Assembly: GCF_958298935.1 (NCBI RefSeq) | Contig: NC_084935.1 | Location: forward strand, 11,652,501-11,716,500 | Origin: Phragmites australis | Lineage: Eukaryota > Streptophyta > Magnoliopsida > Poales > Poaceae | Direction: 5' to 3' | Length of the DNA stretch: 64,000 bases | Shown here: piece after piece, positions 11,423 through 22,521 of the stretch | How positions within the stretch are numbered: the first letter of the stretch is position 1 | Layout of the letters: each line of letters begins with the position of its first letter | Program-made: the position numbers and the translations under genes | The notes under the pieces: model-generated | Told to the model about the DNA's origin: nothing | The model's database searches: none | What the model saw: only the letters and a program-made list of their open reading frames with translations

Positions 11423-12061
11423 TGTAGAATATCTAACTATGGGGTATATACGCATAAAGAGTATATGGATAAGGTATGATGTGTGCATGATTAACAACTC
11501 CGGATATTACGGAACCGAATCTGTGGTAATAGATACTTCCGGAGATCCAAAAGATGTATATTAGGAAGGTCTCGATTGGTTACCCAACTCAAGAACAACT
11601 AGTATTCTAACTGAATTTATCTGATCTTTCTTAGTAGACAAGATGAAGGACTCTCTATCGACTACGACGAGATAGGAGGCGGTACAATACCCCTATATAA
11701 GGTGGGGACCCAAACCCCCAAAGGGAGACTCTTTTTCTGGAGGAACACAACTCATCTACAACTCGACGTAAGCACTAGGACCACAGGAGATACTCGACGA
11801 CTTTGTCATTGGTCTAGTTTAGATTTCTTTATCATTAGTCTAGTTTAGATCTCATCTACTTTCTGTAATAGATCTAGACATATTATCTGTACTCGAGTGA
11901 ATACAGATACATCATCAAGCACACAGGATGTAGGATATTTACTCTAATCGGAGGTCCGAACCTGTATACATCGCGTGTGTCTCGTCTCTTGTTCGATTTC
12001 TGGATCACGAAGACAACTCTATTATTCTTACGGATATATTATCAGAGAAAAACCCTTGATA
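11423..12061 (+). mobile_element. Gypsy 3' LTR
   Basis: Starts TGTAGAATAT right after the polypurine tract TTAGGGGGCT. It contains a TATA-like CCCTATATAAGG at about 11691 and a downstream stretch with GTGTCTCGTC typical of Gypsy LTR 3' portions. It probably ends near AACCCTTGATA at 12061, where a terminal CA would have mutated to TA. No target duplication can be tested because the 5' half of the element is missing. Confidence 0.65.
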
Positions 12062-12381
12062 GAAATAATAGCGTATTAATACTTTTTAATGCTGATAATA
12101 TCTATTAATGGTAGGTTTCTAAATTGATTGGAAGTTTCCAAACACTTGAGAGGAAGGAGAGTGAGAACCAACTTTCATTATAAACCATTTAATCGTGTAA
12201 GATATACAGTATAGATAGTTTGAATCTATCAAAAACTCATCTATTTTATTACAGGAGTATAGATCACGTAATCTAATCCGCTAATTAATCAACCTACCGT
12301 ACAAGCGAACAATCCACACCCAGAAGGCAAGGACGCCTGCGATTACTAACATGGCACATGAGGACCAGGGCTCATACCAAC
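12062..12381. other. Short intergenic stretch
   Basis: AT-rich DNA between the Gypsy LTR and the 3' end of the MSH4 remnant. I see no gene or clear repeat in it. It would hold the original MSH4 3' UTR if that survived. Confidence 0.4.
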
Positions 12382-14401
12382 CTAATTCTTGGAGAGAATT
12401 GAACATCCTCTACCGCAAGTAAACCGGCCTGCGGCATAGCTCTCCTTGAGATTCTGCAGCGCTTCACGGACGTAGTCGTCACTTTGGTTCGAGTACTTCA
12501 GGCACACGAGTCGTTGCGCAACCTGGTACGCCAACAGGAGCGACCGGAACTCCTCGCAGTTGGCATCCCTCCTTGCCACTTCCTGCAGGTGCAAACGCAA
12601 AAAGATTACACGCTCGATGTGCAATTGAGTAAAGACATCACCACCCCCACACTGGTAAATTTTGTGGAAATGGAAGATAGAAATATGACACATTGGGTGC
12701 AACTACGACACTTGGCCACATCCGGAACCGGATCTTCTGACTTGAAGAAGGAACAGTGACAGGTAATCTTTTCAATCACGGGTAAAGTCATGGGTACTGT
12801 TCACCCATGACTTCACTCTCTACAGTCAGAGGCTCCGGTTCCTTACATCCTGCGTTACATAATTCAAAGATACTATAACATTTTTTTTTTCCGAATATGT
12901 AGGAGAGTTTGGTATCATTTTATTGATAGGAGAAAGAAAAGTAGAAAGTCCAATATCGAACTGCAAAAAAATAAGAATAAAGGGGGACACAAGCCACTTG
13001 AAACTAAGAACAAAACGACCGAGACTACCCCAGTCATCAAGTTCCGGTGCCCTTTAGCTCCGGTGCGGCACCACATAACTCCCTCATCCGCCACTGCCCT
13101 CAGCACCATGTTCATATCCGGAGTGGCGCCATGGAACACGCACGCATTTCTATGCTTCCAAAGCTCCCAAGCGACCAGGATTACCAAGGAATTAAGCCCT
13201 TTTTTTTTGCGTGTTTCTCACTTCTTTTGAGTGCACGGCAACAGGTATGGCAATAGGTAGGTTACCCAGATTACCTGATCTATGATCCGTGAAGTGATGC
13301 TGTTCGCGGTGTCGATCATCGGAGCAGGGAGACCAGCCACTCTGGCCAGCAGAAGCCCGTAGTGCGGCACCCGTCGGACGCCATCCTGCAGGCAGAACTG
13401 ATGCGGGGGTGGTACTATGTTAAAGACATGAAAAGCCAAATGCCTGAAATCGTCAGTGCGTTGGGTACTACTACCTACCTTGAAATCCAAGCGGTCATTT
13501 CTCAAGTCGACTTCAAAAATAAGGGAATTTCTTATATCTAGGTATTGTTCATACGTTAATGATCTACACACTATGTCACATGCCAGCTTTAATGTTCATA
13601 TTCATCTCCTGCTTCCTGCAAACCCCTCCTCTCTGCTACCTCTTCCCTCCCTTCGTAGCATACACAGGTTAGCATGCCATACGATTAGGGCAAAAAAAAA
13701 GTGTTAATGACATTTACGCTTTTTCCCTGTTAGTGAAGAGCTAGAGCTTGTTATCCATCATCAAAGCACAGTTTAATGTAGGCACGTCCTCCGTGCTTAA
13801 CCGTAGTTACCATGCTTCCATTGTAATAAAATGGGATGGAGCTTGTGTCCAGTATCAGACCAAACGAGTTTTGAAGAACAACGCAACAGCAGGGCACTGA
13901 TATAGCTGTACCTTCCTCAACCACAATTTTCTACATTCATACTAGACCGATTCGACTCTCGAACAGCTGCATCAGCGCGAAGAAAAATTGTGCACCAATA
14001 AACGGGTAAATCCTGAAATCCCCATTTTATCAATAAAAATCCTGAAACCCCCAAACCCTCTACGCGACGCTCGGTTGGAAAAACCAACTGCAAAAACCCA
14101 ACTCGAACCAATTCGAGCAATCAATCTCAGGCAGCACTGCAGCAGCAGGGGGCGCTCACGATGCCGGAGCGCCCCGACCCAGCCCGCGAAGGACGAACCA
14201 GGCGGGGGAAGGGAACGGGGAAAGAAATGGAAACCGCTACAGGAATCAACCCAATTCGAACGGATTGATCGGGCAAACCAGTGAAATGCAGAGGGGGTTG
14301 ATCGGGAAGGGGTTTTAGAGCGTGGCCTCCATGGCGCGGTTCTCGATGAGGCCGATTACGAAGCTCGACCGGTCTCCGCCTCCTCCTCCGTCGTCCTCCA
14401 T
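12382..14401 (-). pseudogene. MSH4: MSH4 (meiotic MutS homologue) internally deleted remnant
   Basis: Four MSH4 pieces lie in correct order on the minus strand. Exon 1 (14401 down to about 14325) encodes MEDDGGGGGDRSSFVIGLIE and then NRAME, matching the plant MSH4 N-terminus. The next piece, 13510..13479 (32 nt), encodes VDLRNDRLDFK. The third, 13397..13275 (41 codons), encodes FCLQDGVRRVPHYGLLLARV and continues to SRIIDQ. The last, 12582..12382, encodes EVARRDANCEEF, then VAQRLVCLKYSNQSDDYVRE and ALQNLKESYAAGRF, to a stop. Splice sites of the three terminal exons look intact, and phases agree. Everything between (connector, clamp, Walker ATPase) is missing. Exon 1 reads into a stop (ATL*) with no good GT donor. 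MSH4 pairs with MSH5 to stabilise crossover intermediates; this copy cannot encode that function. Confidence 0.85.
12881..13200 (-). mobile_element. 5'-truncated LINE tail in MSH4 intron
   Basis: The minus-strand frame 13187-12915 encodes MVILVAWELWKHRNACVF, then a DEG..WC.TGAKG-like stretch, the typical C-terminus after the zf-RVT motif of plant L1-type LINEs. It ends in a poly(A) tail, seen as T10 at 12881-12890 on the plus strand. Reverse transcriptase and endonuclease are absent. It sits in the intron before the last MSH4 exon, same strand as MSH4. Confidence 0.75.
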
Positions 14402-15868
14402 CTCCGCCGAACCGAGCTTCGCAGCTGCGCCTGCGCCTGCGCCTGCGAGTGTGTACGAAGCGGAGAGGATGCCGTTGGCTTGTCGTCCTTTTCTCGTGGG
14501 GCTTGCGCCGGAAGGCAAGCCGCCTGCTCCTTATATACCTGGTGGGCCACTATCCAGGCAAGGAAATTATATGAGACTGATTCTCACGTAAAGATTCTCA
14601 CCTCCATATGACACTTATTATCTCATAAAGATCAGAGTCTCGTATAATTTCCATCCACTATCCAGCCTTACCTAGAGAAGGTGAGCCCTGGCGCTGACCA
14701 CCGGGACCCACACGTCATTGAATGGCCTTGCTGCTGCAGACCCAGTTTCCCGAAACCAAGCATGGGCCTCCAGGGCCCCATTTTGGAACACATTATTTCC
14801 TTTCCCAGTTATACTGCTTTCATCCCTAAAAAAATAGTTATACTGTTTTTCTGAAATTTCTACCAAGTTGCTACAAAGTTCATGAATTTCTGCCAAATTC
14901 CTATAGATCCCCTGCGGATGGTTCTCAGTTTATCTCTCAAGGCTGGATTTCGTCAGGGACTGCAGGTCTGCAACCTGACCCGTGCAACACATAGCATCAA
15001 CGTTCTGGAGCAAGCAGTGAAACGCCAGCATTGAGGATGGGCAAACACGGAGAACCAGTTGAGCAAACGCCACCAACTCATGCAATCCAGATATAGCTAA
15101 AAGAAACATTCTACCACTGGAGCATATGATGAAGTAGGATCTCCATTAAGAGAACACGGGGATTCAGGAATTGAGCCCCTGTTAATCATTACTCGGCACT
15201 GTTAACCAGGATGCTCAACCCACAGAGGAATGTCGTATATCACACATCCATTTACCACCATGGCTGCAAAGAAAGGAGCAGAAAATCTAGGAACAAATGA
15301 ATGCTGACTGACGACACACACTCGAGACGCAGGAGGGTGTCCATGCCCAGCGCAGCACCGCCGGCATAATTATCGCATTGATAAATCAGGTTAACCTGGG
15401 CAGCTGGACTTCACTTTTTCAGTTCCAGGAGAGGGAGGCCAACAGAAATCTTCTGATAATTCATCTGAATGGCTTCCCACCGTTCAAACACGGTAACATT
15501 TCGAGTACACTACGAGAAAAAGGAAGGGTGGCAGTTTTTACATCAGAACCAAAATACTAGATACAGCTAGTGCTAACTACATACGGCAGCTGCAGGGAAA
15601 CTTAATCGGTCCATAAACTGCAGCTACTGAAAAGCTGTCTTGCAATAAGTTCCCAGATGCCTGATAAGTTAATGCCTTCATTGCGTGAATTGGCAGCAGT
15701 CCAAATCTAGTCCACCATAAAGTTAGTGCTACAAATGCTGATATGCAAGCAGCTTCAGTCAGTGTCACTCAGACAAAAATGTTGAATTGTGGACTGTCCA
15801 ACATTCACGGAACTTCAGTTCAAACAATTTCATCACAAGGCTCCTCATTCACTGCAGATAAGGTTATC
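14402..15868. other. MSH4 upstream region and DnaJ gene 3' flank
   Basis: 14402-14590 is GC-rich and matches a promoter/5' UTR of the MSH4 remnant; overlapping open frames there on both strands are composition effects. 14600-15300 shows no gene. About 15300-15868 most likely contains the 3' UTR of the minus-strand DnaJ gene. No transposon ends were recognised. Confidence 0.4.
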
Positions 15869-18800
15869 TCATATTGAATCGGTAAAGAGGAACTCCTCTG
15901 GTAGTGACAAGGGATCGAGCTCCAGATAGCCTCGAAGCTTGCCTCCTTTTTCATTTGTCAGGTGAAAGCAAGGAATCTGGTGAGAGAACTTGGGGTACTC
16001 ATCCTTACTTATTGTCTTCACAGATCCTTTGCATGGCATAAATACCGTCCTATAACCATCCACCTTTCTCAAAAGCTGAACTTGTATGGACGAATCAGTA
16101 TGGCCAAATATCTCCACCAATTCATATTCACATTTTTCAAAATCTTGTGCAGTCCATCCTGCCCTCCAGTTCTTGTAAACAGCCCATATCTCACCGAGAT
16201 GGGGAATTATTTCATATTCGCCTCTTTTGCCAGTAGATCTGGCCTCTACGGGATGAGAAAAGGCATCTGTACTAGTGTAAGTCATCGTCTCATGGATGCT
16301 GGAAAGCCTAAAGGCTCCACACCCAATAGTCCGTTCTTCTTTTAACAATCTTTCCTCCTCTTCTCCCTGAGGACAAGCATCAAGCCATCTAACATGTACT
16401 TTACCATTCTTGAGATCAACTTTGTGTATGAAGGCATAGTAATTGGGGAACTTATCTACATCACTATAGAGAGCCCAGATCTGCCCAACTGAAAACTTTT
16501 GAAGCAATCTAATTTCTGAAAATTCATAGAATTCTGATTCAGCACATACATATTCTGTGTGACAAATATTATCGTCATCAACATCTGTAACTTCAGCGGT
16601 ACGTGTGTTATGCTTGCTATTCTCTTCCTTTGGTGTCTCTGAAGCGATCCCTGCATTCATGCATGTTGTATGTTGCCCCTCCCCAGCACATCCTTTGCGG
16701 GAACTATTTCCACTGGATGAACCTGCATGTTTGGCATCACATTCCTGACTTCTTACTGAACTGCATTCTGGAACAACAGAAGGAAAAGACTCTTCCAAGT
16801 TAATGGGAAGCGATGCAGGATCAAGTTCAAGAGACCCTTCTGGAATGCCTTCTCTTTCAGTTCCACTCATCAAATGATGAGGGACACAATGTGAAAACCT
16901 TAGTGTCTCACCCTGAGGTATCACGTATGGAGCTGCCTCTCTAGACTGCATGAATAAGCTAACATAGCCTTTTATCTTCACAAGCGGCATGGCAATGATG
17001 CTAGTGCTCGTGGTGAGATCAGAGAGGACTTGGACTACTTCATATTGATAGTTTTTGTGGTTGTCAGCATCTGAACTCCAGCCAATATCCCATCCCTTAA
17101 AAAGAGCCCAAACTTCACCTTTCCTCGGATATATCTCATAGGAGTTTCTTGTCTTGCTTTTCTCAAAGGATATAGTTCGGGAGAACATACCAGTTTCATT
17201 GGATGTATCAGACTTGCCATGCTTAAAGCGTCCACAGGCAACAGGCAGACCCCCATAAGACCATGCCGTCTCCGCTTTATTTGTGGGGTCGAACTCCAGC
17301 CAAATGAAATGCACCATAAACTTTGGAATAGTTTTTACCTTCGTAATTCGAGCATAAAATCTAGGCATACAACCTTCTTCATCATAGACAGCCCAGATCT
17401 GGTTGGCTTTAAACTGATTTACACCTCGAAGTTGGTCAAAGTCGAAAAATTCAGGATCCACAACAGTGAATATAATATCATCTGAAGCATCATCATAGTT
17501 TGGGCATAGACCATTGTTGCTGACAGAATGAGATACCTTTTCTTTACCATCACTGTTTTCTCCAGCGTCCATTGATTCTTTCTTCATTTGCCCAATTCCA
17601 TTGAATGTCTTCTCTCCACATGGTGCACCACCATTCTTTTTATCTTCTGAGTTACTGCAGTAATTAACACCATTTGTTGGACCATTATGCCCATCTATGT
17701 CTTCATTCAGCTTTGTGGTTTCATTGCTGTGATCACCATGGAACAGGCCACTTTTCCTTAACCTTTTCAAACCAGGAGAATTCACAAAACCATCATCCTT
17801 GTTACCGTAATCTTCAAAATCCTCATCATCACTCTCTTCATTATACTTAACTTCCTGCTTCTGCCTGCTTGATCTGCGGGTTTGTTGACCTGGCCCTGCA
17901 CTATTTGCAGCAGGACCATTTTCAACAACCTCTTCTTCGCTATCACTGGTGGTTTCTGATATGCTAGATTCACTAGATTCAATCACTGCCCTCCTGGACC
18001 TTTTCAATCCTGCAGTTGATGAAGATTTTGAAGGATTTCCGGTGGACCAAGCAGATTTCATTTTGTCTTTTAGCCCACCTTTCCCATCAGCTTCCTTCTT
18101 TGTATTTACATCCGCATGATGAGAACCAATATTGGCATGAACCCCTGGAGTGGCAGAATTCCAAGTTTGCTGACCAGTGACATTTGTTTGAGAACCTGGA
18201 AAGTTCTGTGGTGCTCCTGCATTTTTCCAAACCCCAGCAGATCGCTGATTTGCCCCAGAAGGAACAGCTTGCTCCTCCAAATCATGTGCAATAAATGGCT
18301 TCAAACAATTCTGACAGCGCAGAGCCTTCTTCAAGATTGAAAGGTAGTACTGATATCTCATGCCACAAGATGGACAGATTGTCCAAAATGTTGGTTGCGG
18401 CCCTGCAGAATTTGAGGGCTGATGCTGCTGTTGCTGATGCATATTATGGAGATTCACAGGAGTAGCACTAGCTCTAACAGGTGCAGGTCTTCTTGGTTGC
18501 TGATAAGGGGGTCTTGTCACACTGCCTCTGACTAAGGTGTTTCTTTTCATGTCATACACAGAACGTTTTGACCGGTCTGTAAGTGTCATGTTTGCTTCTC
18601 CAACTAATTTGAATGCCGCCTCTGCACCTGCAAACTTGTTCTTGTCTGGATGTAGCAAAAGGGCAAGCTTACGGTATTGTTTCTTTATCAGTGTGTCATC
18701 AGCAGTTGCAGGTGCTTGAAGTATTCCATACCAGTCAATCTCTCCATTAACCTTCGCTCCAGCAGCACTATGAACATCACAAACAGCTAACATTTGTTGT

Positions 18801-18934
18801 GAAATGTTGTCAACTTCTTTGAGGAGTTGCTGCGCCTTGATAATCATCTTTTTTGCACCAACAAAATCCTTCTCCAGCATTTTTCTTTCAGCCAGAGCTT
18901 TCGCTCTAGCAGCCTCCTCTTTGTTGCACTCCAT
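15869..18934 (-). CDS. DnaJ (Hsp40) protein with two DUF3444 domains
   Basis: An uninterrupted 1021-aa frame. The start MECNKEEAARAKALAE is the standard N-terminus of the plant DnaJ-DUF3444 family. A J domain spans about residues 67-131 with HPD at 95-97, so it should stimulate Hsp70 ATPase. A Gln/Pro-rich spacer follows, then a CPSC (187-190)...CQNC (207-210) zinc-ribbon-like pair. The middle is Ser/Asp/Glu-rich with basic clusters (LKRSRRA, GLKRLRKSG) that look like nuclear signals. Two DUF3444 repeats follow, beginning near DPEFFDFDQLRG and SEFYEFSEIRLL, each with an IWAVY/IWALY motif and an EVWALF/EIWAVY motif. The C-terminus is LPEEFLFTDSI. Lack of coding introns is usual for this family. 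Substrates are unknown. No truncation or lost catalytic motif was seen. Confidence 0.93.
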   Translation of the reverse strand: MECNKEEAARAKALAERKMLEKDFVGAKKMIIKAQQLLKEVDNISQQMLAVCDVHSAAGAKVNGEIDWYGILQAPATADDTLIKKQYRKLALLLHPDKNKFAGAEAAFKLVGEANMTLTDRSKRSVYDMKRNTLVRGSVTRPPYQQPRRPAPVRASATPVNLHNMHQQQQHQPSNSAGPQPTFWTICPSCGMRYQYYLSILKKALRCQNCLKPFIAHDLEEQAVPSGANQRSAGVWKNAGAPQNFPGSQTNVTGQQTWNSATPGVHANIGSHHADVNTKKEADGKGGLKDKMKSAWSTGNPSKSSSTAGLKRSRRAVIESSESSISETTSDSEEEVVENGPAANSAGPGQQTRRSSRQKQEVKYNEESDDEDFEDYGNKDDGFVNSPGLKRLRKSGLFHGDHSNETTKLNEDIDGHNGPTNGVNYCSNSEDKKNGGAPCGEKTFNGIGQMKKESMDAGENSDGKEKVSHSVSNNGLCPNYDDASDDIIFTVVDPEFFDFDQLRGVNQFKANQIWAVYDEEGCMPRFYARITKVKTIPKFMVHFIWLEFDPTNKAETAWSYGGLPVACGRFKHGKSDTSNETGMFSRTISFEKSKTRNSYEIYPRKGEVWALFKGWDIGWSSDADNHKNYQYEVVQVLSDLTTSTSIIAMPLVKIKGYVSLFMQSREAAPYVIPQGETLRFSHCVPHHLMSGTEREGIPEGSLELDPASLPINLEESFPSVVPECSSVRSQECDAKHAGSSSGNSSRKGCAGEGQHTTCMNAGIASETPKEENSKHNTRTAEVTDVDDDNICHTEYVCAESEFYEFSEIRLLQKFSVGQIWALYSDVDKFPNYYAFIHKVDLKNGKVHVRWLDACPQGEEEERLLKEERTIGCGAFRLSSIHETMTYTSTDAFSHPVEARSTGKRGEYEIIPHLGEIWAVYKNWRAGWTAQDFEKCEYELVEIFGHTDSSIQVQLLRKVDGYRTVFMPCKGSVKTISKDEYPKFSHQIPCFHLTNEKGGKLRGYLELDPLSLPEEFLFTDSI

Positions 18935-20957
18935 GAAAACGTGTACAGAAGTCGGTACCGTTGCAGAAATGTTAAATTATGGAGTGGCTAGCACACAGTA
19001 TATTAGCAACCACTGCAGTAATTCTCTAAGAACCAAATGTGCAATGTAGTTTGCAGAAATCTCGACTGCCCATGGTTATATGGAAGCAGAAACCACCAGC
19101 AAATTTCTGGGGAAAAAATAAACAAACAAACAATGTAGTTGGTAAAGCATGCCAGCATAAGTTCTACCAACAGAGGTCATTTCAAATTCACTGGAAACAA
19201 AAGGTGGGATATTTTTATTCTATTGCATACATAACCATTGTGACATTACCAAAAGATTAAAAAATCACAGCATAACAAGCTAGGTTCTAAACTGTAGGAA
19301 GGAAATATAAAAATGTTATGGTACTCACTTGATTCAAAATCGACAGAAACTTAGAAGTGTTTGACATTAAGGTATCATCGTATGAGCCAAATTAACTGAC
19401 AGAAACAGTAACTTCAGACTTCAGAGCACAGAGCATAAAGGTTGCACAGAGTTGGAAATCCAAATAAAAAGTAGGATGTACAGAAGTTAAGGATAAAGCA
19501 TAATATATTCACTACTTACATACTCTAAATTTCTTTAGTTGCGCACTGAAAATGCATGCAGAATATCAGTCCATTAGCCATATCTTTCATTTCAACCAAA
19601 GCACTAGTAAAGGTTTGAGAAACTGAATCTTGTTATTGGCCAACAACGTTGTGCCTAACTGCCTAAAAGAAATCACCTACAGATTTAAGCACTAGATACA
19701 TATGCGGGAAAGCACAATGACAAGCATATCTTGTGGTATTCCACCATCAGTACAAAATTCTTAAACCTTACAGTAAAATCAGCATCTGAAGTAATAGCAT
19801 CTACCAATATGCATCCACAAGTCAGGCATGCAAGCCTATATGACAATCCACTGTTCTAGTCAAAAGGCCCACAGGCATCACCAGAAAAAACTCATGCAGT
19901 CAAGCCAAACAAGCAGATCCGTAAAACAAAAGTCCATTTAGCCAGGATGATAAATTAGCATAGAACAAAGAGCATGTGCAAGTCTACTATTACTTGAGCG
20001 ATTTAAACATTGTAAAATGGGTGAAAGAAGACTTACTTGTTATCACACATGATCATTATTTCATCACTCCATGCAGAGCAGCACAAGCTTGCTACTGTCT
20101 GCACAAAATATGCCTCGTCAATGTTTATTCACTTATCATTACGCCATGAATCATAAGACAGTTCTTTATAAAAAAAGAAAATAATAAAAAGAAGTACAAA
20201 GCAATTTCAGATATCACATCACAGTTGTTCAAAGCTAATCCATGATGGGAAACTGATCGTGGAAAGATTGCAAAATATTCGCCTTTTGTGCATTACCCCA
20301 TAGATATGTAGCTATTACTACATTCTTTTTTTCTGCATTTAAATGTAGGGTGTGGCTATTATTAAATTGTTTTCTTCTGCATTTGAATGTAGGGTGGGAA
20401 CAAAACCCACAAGGAGAATTGACTAGAAAGACAGCAAAACACATAATAGCTTTCACTCCTTGTTTGATATATCAAGAAAGACAAGATAGGTACTGATTAG
20501 AAAGATTCATTTCTGTCTGCGTCAAAGGTGAGCATTTACAACACGGGGGAAAAATATGTTCTCAATCATCAAACACACATGCAAGCTCTTGCAAACCCCC
20601 AACAAGCACAAAAGAAAGAAAAAAAGAGAGGAAATGCTATGCAACTGCACACAGACACTCCGAAGTATGTCTATGACCCCAGAAGCACCCTTTCACGTCC
20701 ATCGGAGAACGGACGCAGCTGTTTCCAGAAGGAGGCCAACACACATCTCACAACTTTGCCGCCTGACAGATCTTAGAAAAACCTCAGCCAAACAAGAAAC
20801 CGAGCCCATGGCTACTAATAGGCAGCGCATGGAGCAAAATGAAATCACAATTTGGAAGGCACGCCTATGTTTCCCTTCCAAACACAAAGAAACAACCAAA
20901 AAGACGGCCATGAGCTCCAACAGTTCAATCACGAATGCAAGTTCACATCGTGGAAAC
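18935..20957. other. Upstream region of DnaJ gene, possible 5' UTR intron
   Basis: About 2 kb with no convincing coding frame. On the minus strand, TTACTGCAG ending at 19013 would make a reasonable 3' splice site about 80 nt before the ATG at 18934, so a 5' UTR intron is possible, but the upstream exon was not identified. A 21-bp motif CTGCATTT(A/G)AATGTAGGGTG occurs twice about 43 bp apart near 20334 and 20377. Confidence 0.35.
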
Positions 20958-21010
20958 CAGGGGTGGACACAGCGAGGGGCATGGGGGTTCTGGGGTTCAG
21001 TTGAAACTCA

Positions 21011-21046
21011 ATTTTTTTGGGGGGGGGGGGGGGGGGGCGGGGGGGG
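21011..21046 (+). repeat. T7-G19-C-G8 homopolymer tract
   Basis: Seven T, then 19 G (21019-21037), one C, and 8 G. Such a G-run can form quadruplex DNA. It can also be a base-calling or assembly artefact. Confidence 0.7.
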
Positions 21047-21676
21047 ATAACCAAACTATGCCGGCACAATGGATGGATTAGGTCAGTGCTCCACCACGCA
21101 GCAACGAAGTCCACCACTAACCAACGGAGTCACCGAGAGAGGAAGAAGCTCTCGCATTCGATCCATTGTGCAACCGTCGCTCGCAGAAGTTGAAACAAAA
21201 CTAACTCTCGTGGGGGAAACCCCCGTCAACGCAAGTTAGGGTTCCTTACCGCAACGGGAAATCGGTCCCATGTCCGGACGGATCCCCACTCCACGCCGAC
21301 CCGCCCAACACCAGTAGAGGGGGCGGATGGGGAAGGGGACGGCGACGACTACGAGGGGGGAGTGCCTTCGGGGGTTGGGTGGCGTGCTTCGTGAGGGAGC
21401 AGGCCGAGGCGGGTTGGGTGGCGTTGGGCGGCGCGGGCGCGGGCGCGGGCGAAGTGGACGAAGGACGACGATGGTGTGGCTGTGTGAGCGACGGTTCGCG
21501 TAACCCAAACCAAATTTGTGGTCAAGTGCGGGGCCGGGCCTGAACTTGAGCTCGGTTGGTTTCGTGCCGAAGCCTGGGTCTGGTCATTTTTTCTGGGGCG
21601 TTGGATTCTGCATGGAGATTCGTGCTGGGTAAGGGAGCTAGTTGGAAGGAATTAGTGGAGAGGGGGGAAACGGATC

Positions 21677-21939
21677 CTCTGCAGTTGTAGCAACTGCAGA
21701 GAGCTACCAAGAAGTGCATTAGGAGCACTCCATAGCCCTTGATTTGGAGGTGGATGGATTGGATCAATCGCTACAGTACCTGATGCTACAGTACAGATTC
21801 GTCTACAGTAGAATCAACCACTGTAGTTGCAGTAATCCGCAGTAAACAGTAATTAATTAATACAGAGAACTGTAGCAGTAGACTCATATTACTGTACAAA
21901 CAGTAATCCTCTGCATTAATCATCATTAATGCAGAGGAT
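21677..21939. mobile_element. Small element with a perfect hairpin at each end
   Basis: The left end 21677-21701 folds into 11-bp perfect arms (CTCTGCAGTTG) around a TAG loop. The right end 21906-21939 folds into 15-bp perfect arms (ATCCTCTGCATTAAT) around CATC. Both hairpins share the word CCTCTGCA at their base, giving terminal inverted similarity GATCCTCTGCA. The 200-bp interior is rich in CTACAGTA and CAGTAAT words. This resembles a fold-back MITE. No target duplication was established. Confidence 0.55.
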
Positions 21940-21943
21940 CTGT

Positions 21944-22521
21944 GTCGGGGGGTGATTTCTGTCAGGTAAGAAGTTAATTAGTAGCTTTTTAACTCAAATG
22001 AAACCAATACAGAAGAGAGAATTGTGAAGCGTGGACCAAGGTCCATTCCAATTTTTTCCAAGGGACATTTTGCACCCAAAAATTACCAGGTTCAAACAAA
22101 AATTGAACCACCAGATTCAAACATGTTCTGATCCAAGTTTGAAACAAGCAACATATCCAAACATGGTTCATTTGATTTTTGAAGCATAAATGTACAGACC
22201 ACATCTTAGTTCTTCTAAAAAAATTAAAGCAAGTCACAAATTCGAACATGGTTCATGTTGTCTCACTTATAAAGTTCACTTGACACAAATATGTCACAAA
22301 TTCCAACTTAAATGTAAGGATTTCAGTTTGTGGAAATTTCAATCAGAAAATTGGAACATTGGAGGTACCTAAAATACCATAACAATATGAATATGTACAT
22401 GATGTTGAGACACTAGATAAATAAAAATGCTTTTCAGCATCACAAGATTTTGTCATAAAAATTCAGTGCCTTGGAAAATTTATGACCTTGATCACCAATT
22501 CGTTCACATCGATTATTATTT
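21944..22521. other. AT-rich spacer
   Basis: No gene recognised. The region is rich in ATTCAAAC/TTTGAA words on both strands, and the short minus frame near 21989-22249 looks like noise. Confidence 0.35.

Noticed and set aside
14322..14591. 89-aa plus-strand frame
   Set aside because: Opposite-strand shadow of MSH4 exon 1 and its leader; no family match.
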